Assembly (NCBI GenBank): GCA_003135315.1
Contig: PLBD01000286.1
Location: 5,718 to 11,260 of the forward strand
Reading direction: 5' to 3'
Length of the DNA: 5,543 nucleotides
Origin: Acidobacteriaceae bacterium
Lineage (GTDB): Bacteria > Acidobacteriota > Terriglobia > Terriglobales > Acidobacteriaceae
Shown here: positions 1 through 5,126 of the stretch, piece after piece
Layout: every line of letters begins with the position of its first letter
Numbering within the stretch: the stretch's first letter is position 1
The notes under the pieces: model-generated
Database searches by the model: none
The model's input: only the letters and a program-made list of their open reading frames with translations
Told to the model about the DNA's origin: nothing
Made by a program: the position numbers and the translations under genes

Positions 1-209
1 CCGCTCAGGTTGGTGCCGTTCAAGGCTTCCATCGCCTTGCCGGCGGAATCATCGTCCGACATTTCGACAAATGCGAAGCCGCGCGATTGCCCGGTGTCGC
101 GATCAGTCACAATGCTGACCCTATCGACTGGGCCATACGCTTCAAACATCGCGCGTACCTGGTCTTCAGTCGCATCGAAGCTTAGGTTCCCCACGTAGAT
201 ATTCTTCAT
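1..209 (-). CDS. RNA-binding protein with one RRM domain, 3' end cut by window edge
   Basis: This encodes a small single-RRM protein of the kind found in cyanobacteria, acidobacteria and other bacteria, which binds single-stranded RNA in the cytoplasm. Sixty-nine codons are visible; the C-terminus lies outside the window. The RNP-2 strand is IYVGNL (residues 4-9) and the RNP-1 strand is RGFAFVEM (43-50), with the usual aromatic positions Y5, F45 and F47. The segment TDRDTGQSRG is the classic beta2-beta3 loop. The ATG at 207-209 is preceded by GAGGAA three bases upstream, a good ribosome binding site, and the first residues MKNIYVGNL match the usual start of the family. It lies 156 bp downstream of the cold shock gene on the same strand. 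Some bacterial RRM genes are cold-inducible, so a shared stress role is plausible but inferred. The family call is confident; the RNA target is unknown. Confidence 0.95.
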   Translation of the reverse strand, partial: MKNIYVGNLSFDATEDQVRAMFEAYGPVDRVSIVTDRDTGQSRGFAFVEMSDDDSAGKAMEALNGTNLS

Positions 210-230
210 TGGTTCCTCGCTCTTAGATTA

Positions 231-245
231 GGCCGCCTGCCGGCC
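231..245 (-). other. GC-rich inverted repeat in the RRM gene leader
   Basis: The arms GGCCG and CGGCC flank a 5-base loop and end about 13 bases before the GAGGAA ribosome binding site of the RRM gene. A hairpin here in the mRNA leader could affect translation, for example in a temperature-dependent way. Only the symmetry is seen; the role is inferred, and a 5-bp GC stem can occur by chance. Confidence 0.3.
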
Positions 246-327
246 GATCCTTTGGCAAGCCCTACGCGGCATGAATTGGGGTGATACGACCAAAGACTCA
301 ATCGCCTTCTCATCGTTGCAAATAGCA

Positions 328-349
328 GAGGGCAGCATGCGCCACCCTC
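328..349 (-). other. Hairpin just downstream of the cold shock gene
   Basis: On the minus strand GAGGGTGGC pairs with GCTGCCCTC around a GCAT loop. This gives a 9-bp stem with two G-T (G-U in RNA) wobble pairs, starting 16 bases after the csp stop codon. It has no run of U after it, so it is not a standard intrinsic terminator. It could act as a weak terminator, an mRNA-stabilising stem for the csp transcript, or a structure in the leader of the downstream RRM gene. Confidence 0.4.
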
Positions 350-365
350 GCTTCCTGCTTCTTGT

Positions 366-566
366 TTACAGAACCTGTACGTTCTCAGCCTGCCAACCCT
401 TTGCGCCACGCTTCACGTCGAAGCTCACGGCTTGACCTTCCTGCAGCGAGCGGAATCCGTTCGACTGGATAGCGGAGAAATGGACGAAAACATCTTCGCC
501 GTTCTGACGTGAAATGAAGCCAAAACCCTTGGCATCGTTAAACCACTTTACTGTTCCTTGTTCCAT
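366..566 (-). CDS. CspA-family cold shock protein
   Basis: This is a complete 66-residue cold shock domain protein, the normal length for the family. The domain is a five-stranded OB fold that binds single-stranded RNA and DNA and acts as an RNA chaperone in the cytoplasm. The start MEQGTVKWFNDAKGFGFI is canonical: RNP-1 is KGFGFI (residues 13-18) and RNP-2 is VFVHF (26-30), with nucleic-acid-binding aromatics W8, F15, F17, F27 and F30. The ATG at 564-566 is fixed by the family N-terminus, although the only purine-rich match, AAGGA, lies about 14 bases upstream, which is far for a Shine-Dalgarno site. Its upstream gap to the phosphohexomutase gene is 224 bp, so it probably has its own promoter and a long leader. 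Whether it is cold-induced or constitutive cannot be told from the protein. Confidence 0.97.
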   Translation of the reverse strand: MEQGTVKWFNDAKGFGFISRQNGEDVFVHFSAIQSNGFRSLQEGQAVSFDVKRGAKGWQAENVQVL

Positions 567-689
567 TTGTTTCTTGATTTTCCTTAATGTTGATGTTGCG
601 TTTGGTGAATCGGAAGGTTACAGGCAGGAATCGCTCGAGACAAAAGGAGGGATGGCTGCTAAACACGCCGTTCGAACACACGCAAAGCC

Positions 690-695
690 AGTATA
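690..695 (-). promoter_or_regulatory. Possible -10 box for the cold shock gene
   Basis: TATACT on the minus strand is a five-of-six match to the sigma-70 -10 consensus. No good -35 box lies 16-18 bases upstream; the best is TGGGCT. If used, transcription would begin near 683 and give a leader of roughly 115 bases, similar in scale to the long leaders known for cold-inducible csp mRNAs. This is a weak prediction. Confidence 0.3.
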
Positions 696-755
696 CAACA
701 AACTACGGCTCCAAGCCCACAGAAAAGCGATGGGCAATCTAAGCCGCCGTTCCAG

Positions 756-770
756 GCCCATTTCGTGGGC
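756..770 (-). other. Small hairpin after the phosphohexomutase gene
   Basis: On the minus strand GCCCA and TGGGC flank a CGAAA loop, about 20 bases past the phosphohexomutase stop codon. A 5-bp stem with no following U run is weak. It is listed only as the best terminator-like structure between this gene and csp. Confidence 0.2.
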
Positions 771-790
771 GGTGCCTCCGGCATCCAGAG

Positions 791-2206
791 CTAACTTTCG
801 GCCTTAACAAAGGCCTCTGTTTCCTTCAGGATCTGCGCCACAAGCTCCGCCGATGCCGCCTCGCAATAAACGCGCAGCAGCGGCTCCGTGCCGGAAGCGC
901 GGACCAGCACCCATGCTTCAGCTCCATTGCCGTAGGTAGGCGCGTCCAGGAAGAACTTCACGCCGTCCAGAGTCTCGACCTTCTGTACGCCAAAGCTGCC
1001 GATCCTGCCAGGTCTGGCCTGGACGCGCCGCATGGCTTCATCCTTGACGTCGTTGCTCAGGTGAAGGTCGATGCGGCCATAGTGGTGCTCGCCATATTCC
1101 TTTTGGAGATCGCGCACCAGTTGTCCCAGCGGCTTTTCTTCTTCCGCCATGATGTTGGCCAGCAACAGCGAATTCAGAAGGCCGTCGCGCTCCGGCAGAT
1201 GGCGCGTGATGCCGATGCCGCCCGACTCCTCGCCTCCGATCAGGATGTCGCGTTCCAGCATGAGATCGCAGATGTACTTGAAGCCGATGCCGCACTCGTG
1301 CAGCTTGCGCCCGTACTTGGCGGCGATGCGGTCCAGCATGCGCGTTGTGTTGAACGCCCGTACAATCTCGCCCGGCCATTGCTTGCGCTTCAGCAGCCAC
1401 TCCAGGATCACGCAATAAATCTTGTGCGCATCCACAAAGCTGCCGTCTTCCGCGACTGCGCCGATGCGGTCCGCGTCTCCGTCGGTCGCCATCCCAGCCT
1501 GGCAGTGCTCGCGTATGACCGTCTCCTGCAGCATCGCAATGTGCGGCTCGATTGGCTCGGGATTGATGCCGGGGAACAGCGGGTTGAGTTCGCCACGAAT
1601 CTCAAGGTGATCGATACCGCTGTCGGCGAAGATGTCTTTCACCACGCCGCGTCCAGCGCCGTACATCACGTCGATTGCGAACTTGAAACCGGCTTTCTGA
1701 ATCAGCTTCAGATCGACAAAATTCTTGATGGCTGCGATGTACGGAGCCTTGAAATCGGTGACGGTCACGCTGCCGCCCTTGCGCTCAAGCCGCGGTGAAT
1801 CCAACTCACCCTCAATCGCCTTCATGATCGCCGGTGTGCCTGAGCCGCCGTAGCCGGCCTTGTACTTCACCCCATTCCAGTTGAAGGGATTATGGCTGGA
1901 GGTGATCATGACGCCGCCGGCCGCGCCCAGGTTCTTCACCGCGTAGGAGAGCGCTGGAGTGGGCGTGTAGTCGTCGGAAAGTCGCACCGCGATGCCCGAC
2001 GCGGCGAGAACTTCGGAGATGATCTCCGCCGCCCGCGGGGAAGCGAAGCGCGTGTCGTAGCCGACAACCAGGCCTTTGCCGGCGTCCTCATGACTGTCGA
2101 CGTAGTGCGCCATCGCGTTGCCGACGCGGCGGACGTTGTCGAAGGTGAAGTCGTCGGCAATGATGCCGCGCCATCCATCGGTGCCGAATTTGATTTGAGT
2201 TGCCAT
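791..2206 (-). CDS. Phosphomannomutase/phosphoglucomutase (alpha-D-phosphohexomutase)
   Basis: This cytoplasmic enzyme moves a phosphate between C6 and C1 of a hexose phosphate through a phosphoserine and a glucose- or mannose-1,6-bisphosphate intermediate. The 471-residue length is normal for the family. All four active-site loops are visible: the catalytic serine loop TSSHNP (102-107, Ser104), the Mg-binding loop DGDADR (242-247), the sugar-recognition loop GEESGG (325-330), and the phosphate-binding loop RASGTEP (436-442). The N-terminal FGTDGWRG (7-14) is also typical. It follows manC on the same strand, with manA nearby, so conversion of mannose-6-P to mannose-1-P (a manB role) is the likely job. 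Many members also accept glucose, and the sequence alone does not settle this. No clear Shine-Dalgarno site precedes the ATG at 2204-2206. The 95-bp gap to manC is taken up by a heptad repeat. Confidence 0.95.
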   Translation of the reverse strand: MATQIKFGTDGWRGIIADDFTFDNVRRVGNAMAHYVDSHEDAGKGLVVGYDTRFASPRAAEIISEVLAASGIAVRLSDDYTPTPALSYAVKNLGAAGGVMITSSHNPFNWNGVKYKAGYGGSGTPAIMKAIEGELDSPRLERKGGSVTVTDFKAPYIAAIKNFVDLKLIQKAGFKFAIDVMYGAGRGVVKDIFADSGIDHLEIRGELNPLFPGINPEPIEPHIAMLQETVIREHCQAGMATDGDADRIGAVAEDGSFVDAHKIYCVILEWLLKRKQWPGEIVRAFNTTRMLDRIAAKYGRKLHECGIGFKYICDLMLERDILIGGEESGGIGITRHLPERDGLLNSLLLANIMAEEEKPLGQLVRDLQKEYGEHHYGRIDLHLSNDVKDEAMRRVQARPGRIGSFGVQKVETLDGVKFFLDAPTYGNGAEAWVLVRASGTEPLLRVYCEAASAELVAQILKETEAFVKAES

Positions 2207-2226
2207 GGTCGAATTGAATGTTGGGG

Positions 2227-2295
2227 CTCTTGGTTCTTGGCCATTAGCTCTTAGCTTCTCGCCTTAGCTAGTTGCTAATTGCTAGTTGCTAGTTG
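2227..2295. repeat. Degenerate 7-bp tandem repeat between manC and the phosphohexomutase gene
   Basis: Read on the plus strand, this stretch divides into ten consecutive units matching roughly CTNTTNG. The right part (2268-2295) has four units, three CTAGTTG and one CTAATTG. The left part (2227-2267) has more diverged units such as CTCTTGG, TTCTTGG and CTCTTAG, with one unit of only six bases. The array fills most of the intergenic space and ends 6 bases from the manC stop codon. The gradient from near-perfect to degenerate units suggests growth by replication slippage at one side and decay at the other. Heptanucleotide tandem repeats of this style (STRRs) are known from cyanobacteria; their function is unclear. 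Confidence 0.75.
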
Positions 2296-2301
2296 CTGTC
2301 C

Positions 2302-3405
2302 TCACACCAGCCGCTTCAGTTTCTTCTCGTCAAGGTACTTCACCACTTTGCCGACGTCCTGTGCGTGCTCGCGGGTGGTAATCAGCAGCGCGTCGTCCGT
2401 CTCCACAACAACAAGGTTCTTTACACCAACGACGGCGACGAACTTGTCGGCCCGGCAGTGGATGAAGTTTCCTTCCGCATTCAGGTTGAAGGACTGCTCG
2501 GCTGCGATAACGTTGGCGCTGTCTTTGCCGCCGGCATTGCGATGCTCGTAGAGCGCCGTCCAGGAGCCCAGATCGTTCCAACCAAAGCCGGCTGGAATGC
2601 AATAGATGCCCGACTTGCCTTCGCCCTTCGCCGAACGCGGTTCCAGCAACGCGTAGTCCACGCTGATGTTTTCGCACTTGGGATAGAGCCTGGCGAACGT
2701 CTTCCCGAACTTGCGCGTCCCATAGCTTGCCGCAATCCCTTCCAGCAGCGGAGCGGTTTTCGGCAGATGTTCGCGCAGGGCGTCGGCCAGGGTGCGTGCT
2801 CCCCAGACGAACATACCGCTGTTCCAGAAGAAATTGCCCGCCTTTACGAACTGTTCAGCGACCTCGACCGTGGGCTTTTCAGTGAAGCGTCGAACTTGCA
2901 ACACGCCTTTCTGCGACTCGCTTCCAGCCTCGATGTAGCCGTAGCCGGTTTCGGCGCGCGTCGGCTTAATGCCGATGACGACGATGTTCGATCCTTTCGC
3001 GGCGATCTCAGCCGCACGCCGGATGTCGTCGCGAAAACGCTTCTCATCGGCGATCACGTGATCGGACGGGAACATGCCGATCACCGCGCCAGGATCGCGC
3101 TTCTCCAGCAGAAAGGCTGCCAGCCCGATTGCGGGCGCGGTGTTTCGCCCCGCAGGCTCGGCAATGATCTGCTTCTTGTCGAGCTTCTTCAGTTGACGCA
3201 GGATCGGAGCGCGCAGGTCTCCATTGGTGATGACCCAGAAGCGTTTTGGCTTGGCCAGCGGCAGCAACCGCTCGACCGTCTCCTGGATCATGCTTTTCTT
3301 GCTGTTCAGCGGGAGCAGTTGCTTGGCCATACGCTTGCGGCTGAGAGGCCAAAAGCGTGTGCCGCGACCGCCCGCGAGAATTACGGGATAGAAATTATCG
3401 GCCAA
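2302..3405 (-). CDS. manC: Mannose-1-phosphate guanylyltransferase (GDP-mannose pyrophosphorylase)
   Basis: It makes GDP-mannose from mannose-1-P and GTP in the cytoplasm, supplying exopolysaccharide, LPS or glycan synthesis. At 367 residues it is the short form: the nucleotidyltransferase domain plus a short C-terminal part, without the phosphomannose isomerase cupin fused in long ManC proteins. That fits a separate manA nearby. Visible motifs are AGGRGTRFWPLSR (11-23, nucleotide-binding loop), AKQ (27-29, normally PKQ), EPAGRNTAPAI (83-93), FPSDH (112-116, metal site), GYGYIE (154-159), FTEKP (174-178) and FWNSGMFVW (193-201). The start is TTG at 3403-3405. An in-frame TGA lies three codons upstream and no ATG or GTG lies between it and the conserved VILAGGRGTR, so TTG is the only reasonable choice. 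The region just upstream is a dispersed repeat, and no proper Shine-Dalgarno site is present. Confidence 0.95.
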   Translation of the reverse strand: MADNFYPVILAGGRGTRFWPLSRKRMAKQLLPLNSKKSMIQETVERLLPLAKPKRFWVITNGDLRAPILRQLKKLDKKQIIAEPAGRNTAPAIGLAAFLLEKRDPGAVIGMFPSDHVIADEKRFRDDIRRAAEIAAKGSNIVVIGIKPTRAETGYGYIEAGSESQKGVLQVRRFTEKPTVEVAEQFVKAGNFFWNSGMFVWGARTLADALREHLPKTAPLLEGIAASYGTRKFGKTFARLYPKCENISVDYALLEPRSAKGEGKSGIYCIPAGFGWNDLGSWTALYEHRNAGGKDSANVIAAEQSFNLNAEGNFIHCRADKFVAVVGVKNLVVVETDDALLITTREHAQDVGKVVKYLDEKKLKRLV

Positions 3406-3408
3406 GTC

Positions 3409-3463
3409 TTTTCACCACAGAGACACCCTTCGGCTGCGCTCAGGACAGGCTCCGAACACAGAG
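3409..3463 (+). repeat. CACAGAG-type dispersed repeat, copy A, split by a second repeat
   Basis: The left part, 3409-3426, contains the core TCACCACAGAGACAC; the right part, 3455-3463, is AACACAGAG. Between them sit 28 bp (3427-3454) of a different character, listed separately. If the 28 bp are removed, the flanks rejoin as a run of ACAGAG-like units. A related copy lies in inverted orientation at 5106-5126. Copy A begins 4 bases upstream of the manC start codon, so it occupies the 5' untranslated region of that gene. Confidence 0.65.
3427..3454 (-). repeat. REP-like segment nested in the CACAGAG repeat
   Basis: On the minus strand this reads CTGTCCTGAGCGCAGCC followed by GAAGG. I recognise it as resembling a widespread intergenic repeat that often yields spurious peptides such as PVLSAAEG in genome annotations. 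It interrupts copy A of the CACAGAG repeat. It carries no gene. The identification rests on memory of the motif, because no second copy lies in this window. Confidence 0.5.
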
Positions 3464-3478
3464 AACTGCGAATTCTTG

Positions 3479-3484
3479 ATTCTA
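3479..3484 (-). promoter_or_regulatory. Possible -10 box for manC
   Basis: TAGAAT on the minus strand lies about 74 bases upstream of the manC start and matches five of six bases of the sigma-70 -10 consensus. No convincing -35 box is found at 16-18 bases. If it is used, the 5' leader would contain the whole nested repeat. This is weak evidence. Confidence 0.2.
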
Positions 3485-3522
3485 CTGAAGAATGACGCGG
3501 TGCGCGACGCGAGAGAGGGCCG

Positions 3523-3592
3523 GGTACTGGTTCAGTTTGATCCGGAAGCCCTCTTGCGTCCAAGACAAATCAAAAAAACTGAAACCAGTACC
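3523..3592. repeat. 70-bp MITE-like inverted repeat
   Basis: The arms at 3523-3538 (GGTACTGGTTCAGTTT) and 3576-3592 are complementary over 16 bp with a single bulged A at 3582. They enclose a 37-base centre that includes a run of seven A (3572-3578). There is no U tract after the stem on either strand, so it does not look like an intrinsic terminator. Short elements with terminal inverted repeats and no gene are typical of MITEs or REP/BIME-type repeats. It lies between the divergent manC and secreted-protein genes and could form a cruciform or affect both promoters. No target-site duplication was identified. Confidence 0.55.
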
Positions 3593-3652
3593 GAGAGCCG
3601 GTCGCATTCGGGCGAGTATTAAGGGTTTCCGAGGGCTGCGCTCTGGATTGGT

Positions 3653-3658
3653 TATAAT
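3653..3658 (+). promoter_or_regulatory. -10 box for the secreted-protein gene
   Basis: This is a perfect TATAAT, 61 bases upstream of the ATG at 3720. The -35 region is poor; the best candidate, TTCCGA at 3627-3632, gives a 20-base spacer. Transcription would start near 3665, after the alternative upstream start at 3492, which supports the shorter reading frame. Confidence 0.5.
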
Positions 3659-3719
3659 AGGGCTTGGCGCCAACACGTACCGGCGGTGTACTGTGCCTTG
3701 TGCCCCAAGCGGGGGAATC

Positions 3720-4868
3720 ATGCCTCGTGAAATGCTGAGCGTTCGATACGATTCGCGTCGATGCTTGAAGTGGACGGGGATATTCGTTCTTCTGCTGACC
3801 GCAGTCCTCCCACTCTGGGGGATGGAACATCCAGCGAGGATTTTCTTCGGGGATGCCAAGCACCCTGTCGTGAGCGGTGAGGCATGGCTGATTGCGAATC
3901 GCTGGAGTCGCTACCAGGCCGTTCTGGTTGGCACTATCCGAGAGGGCAAGTTCGAGCAACGCAAGAACATCGAATTCCCGCAATACTGGGAGCAGGCCTT
4001 CGATTACAAGCTCTTGCTGGCGGTTTCAGACGGTCAGGTTGAAGCGCCCAGTTCATTTGAGACCGATAATGCTTATACCTTTAATTTTGCCTCTGGTGCT
4101 GATCCCTGGCCTGAGTATTTGAAGCAATACAAAATTATTTATCTTTCACCGCCGATTCCGAAGGACAATCTAGGTAAGGATTGGGAAACCGCTCTCAAGG
4201 GCCTTGGTCACCTCGCCGGCGACGAGTTGGTGCTGCCGCGCCCTTCGCAACGCACGATTCGGTTTCTCTATCCGGACGGAAAGCCGTTGGCAGGAACGGA
4301 GGTTTGGGTCTCACTCTACGGCTCCAGCGAGAACCACTGTGGGGTAGCCGTAGGGATACGGCTGGGGGAATTTGTTACCAATGCTGACGGAGAGATAAAG
4401 GTAATCGCACCTGACTCTGCGCTGGTATTTGGCTTGCCGCGTGGCCCGGGGGATTTCAAGGAAGTTGCAGGTGGTCCCACCGGCACGGCAATCGTGGGTG
4501 GAGATGACCTAATTGTCGGCAGCGAACAAAACATTACAGTCAAAAGGTTGTGGACCCTACCTGAGCATGACTACGTCCTGAAGCTTCGGACGGCGGAGAA
4601 TCAGCCCATCGCTCATGCTCATCTTGAAGGTTGTTGGATCGACCCGCCAGGGTGCGTGGTGCCGTCGTGTCAGCCAATCCGGGTCCCAGAGGACGGGCCA
4701 CTCCACCCCCCAGAGTCCGACGGGGCGGGCGCCATGGGATTTCGACACGGTGATCTGCGCCAACTCGAGAGCATCACGATTATCGACGCACACGGCGACA
4801 AAAGAAGCCTGACGAAATCGGAGATGCGTGAGTTACTGACCACCTACCGCCTCAACCTTGTTTGGTAG
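3720..4868 (+). CDS. Predicted secreted protein of unknown function with Ig/carboxypeptidase-regulatory-like segments
   Basis: I do not recognise this 382-residue protein. Residues 1-18 are basic (RYDSRRCLKW), followed by a hydrophobic stretch TGIFVLLLTAVLPLWG (19-34), so a signal peptide and export are likely; cleavage would fall near 34-38. Residues about 179-231 (IRFLYPDGKPLAGTEVWVSL, then FVTNADGEIKVIAP) have the pattern of a carboxypeptidase-regulatory-like beta-sandwich. A second such segment begins at 286 (LKLRTAENQPIAHAHLEG) and continues to DGAGAMGF. C207, C305, C312 and C317 could form disulfides outside the cytoplasm. No catalytic motif is seen. The ATG at 3720 was chosen because GGGGGA lies three bases upstream, a TATAAT box lies at 3653, and the signal peptide follows. 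The frame is open back to 3492, but that part overlaps repeats. The gene runs against its mannose-pathway neighbours and looks less GC-rich by eye, which suggests insertion. Confidence 0.8.
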   Translation: MPREMLSVRYDSRRCLKWTGIFVLLLTAVLPLWGMEHPARIFFGDAKHPVVSGEAWLIANRWSRYQAVLVGTIREGKFEQRKNIEFPQYWEQAFDYKLLLAVSDGQVEAPSSFETDNAYTFNFASGADPWPEYLKQYKIIYLSPPIPKDNLGKDWETALKGLGHLAGDELVLPRPSQRTIRFLYPDGKPLAGTEVWVSLYGSSENHCGVAVGIRLGEFVTNADGEIKVIAPDSALVFGLPRGPGDFKEVAGGPTGTAIVGGDDLIVGSEQNITVKRLWTLPEHDYVLKLRTAENQPIAHAHLEGCWIDPPGCVVPSCQPIRVPEDGPLHPPESDGAGAMGFRHGDLRQLESITIIDAHGDKRSLTKSEMRELLTTYRLNLVW

Positions 4869-5028
4869 GTAAGCGGTGCATGTCTTGAATTCTGCTTTTC
4901 CAACATATTAGCGAAACTTGAGGGGCCAGATCGTAACGGTTGCAACATCCCCATATCACAACTGACCGTTATCCACCTAACTGAGACGGCGAAACTCGAT
5001 TGCCTTTGCCTCGGCGGCTGAAGCTATT

Positions 5029-5066
5029 CGCGCCTTGCGGCTCCGAATTGCACGCCTGAAGGCGCG
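5029..5066. other. Inverted repeat between convergent genes
   Basis: CGCGCCTT (5029-5036) and AAGGCGCG (5059-5066) form an 8-bp stem with a 22-base loop. It lies 160 bases after the secreted-protein gene and 60 bases after manA on the other strand. A bidirectional terminator would be expected in this gap, but there is no T run on either side. Elsewhere, 4869-5126 holds only a weaker 7-bp repeat (TAACGGT at 4934-4940, ACCGTTA at 4965-4971) and the repeat at 5106-5126. Confidence 0.3.
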
Positions 5067-5105
5067 CTCCATCCGTTATCCTCCAGTTTCTACCCACTAT
5101 TCCCT

Positions 5106-5126
5106 GTGGCTCTGTGGTGAGAAAAA
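5106..5126 (-). repeat. CACAGAG-type dispersed repeat, copy B
   Basis: On the minus strand this reads TTTTTC then TCACCACAGAGCCAC. The 15-base core differs from copy A (3412-3426) at one position, and the T-rich edge is also shared. It begins immediately after the manA stop codon. Copies A and B point in opposite directions, with their T-rich edges facing outward, so together they bracket the secreted-protein gene. Confidence 0.65.

Noticed and set aside
652..807. Small basic plus-strand frame (52 codons) behind AAAGGAGG
   Set aside because: The purine-rich site is only one base from the ATG, the frame overlaps the end of the mutase gene on the other strand, and the product is low-complexity basic sequence.
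1061..1798. 245-codon plus-strand open frame
   Set aside because: It is antisense to the phosphohexomutase gene and its translation has no recognisable domain.
2269..2296. CRISPR-like array
   Set aside because: The units are 7 bp and contiguous, with no spacers.
2293..3495. 400-codon plus-strand open frame
   Set aside because: It lies antisense over the entire manC gene, which has clear family motifs; the frame is a by-product of GC-rich codon use.
3492..3719. Upstream extension of the secreted-protein frame
   Set aside because: It runs across the MITE-like repeat, puts the signal peptide inside the protein, lacks a ribosome binding site and lies upstream of the TATAAT box.
3482..3983. Overlapping minus-strand frames across the start of the secreted-protein gene
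   Set aside because: They are antisense to the signal peptide region and the inverted repeat, and show no domain or ribosome binding site.
4966..5081. Direct repeat CCGTTATCC at 4966-4974 and 5073-5081
   Set aside because: Nine bases twice in a 120-base span, with no shared flanks, is most likely chance.
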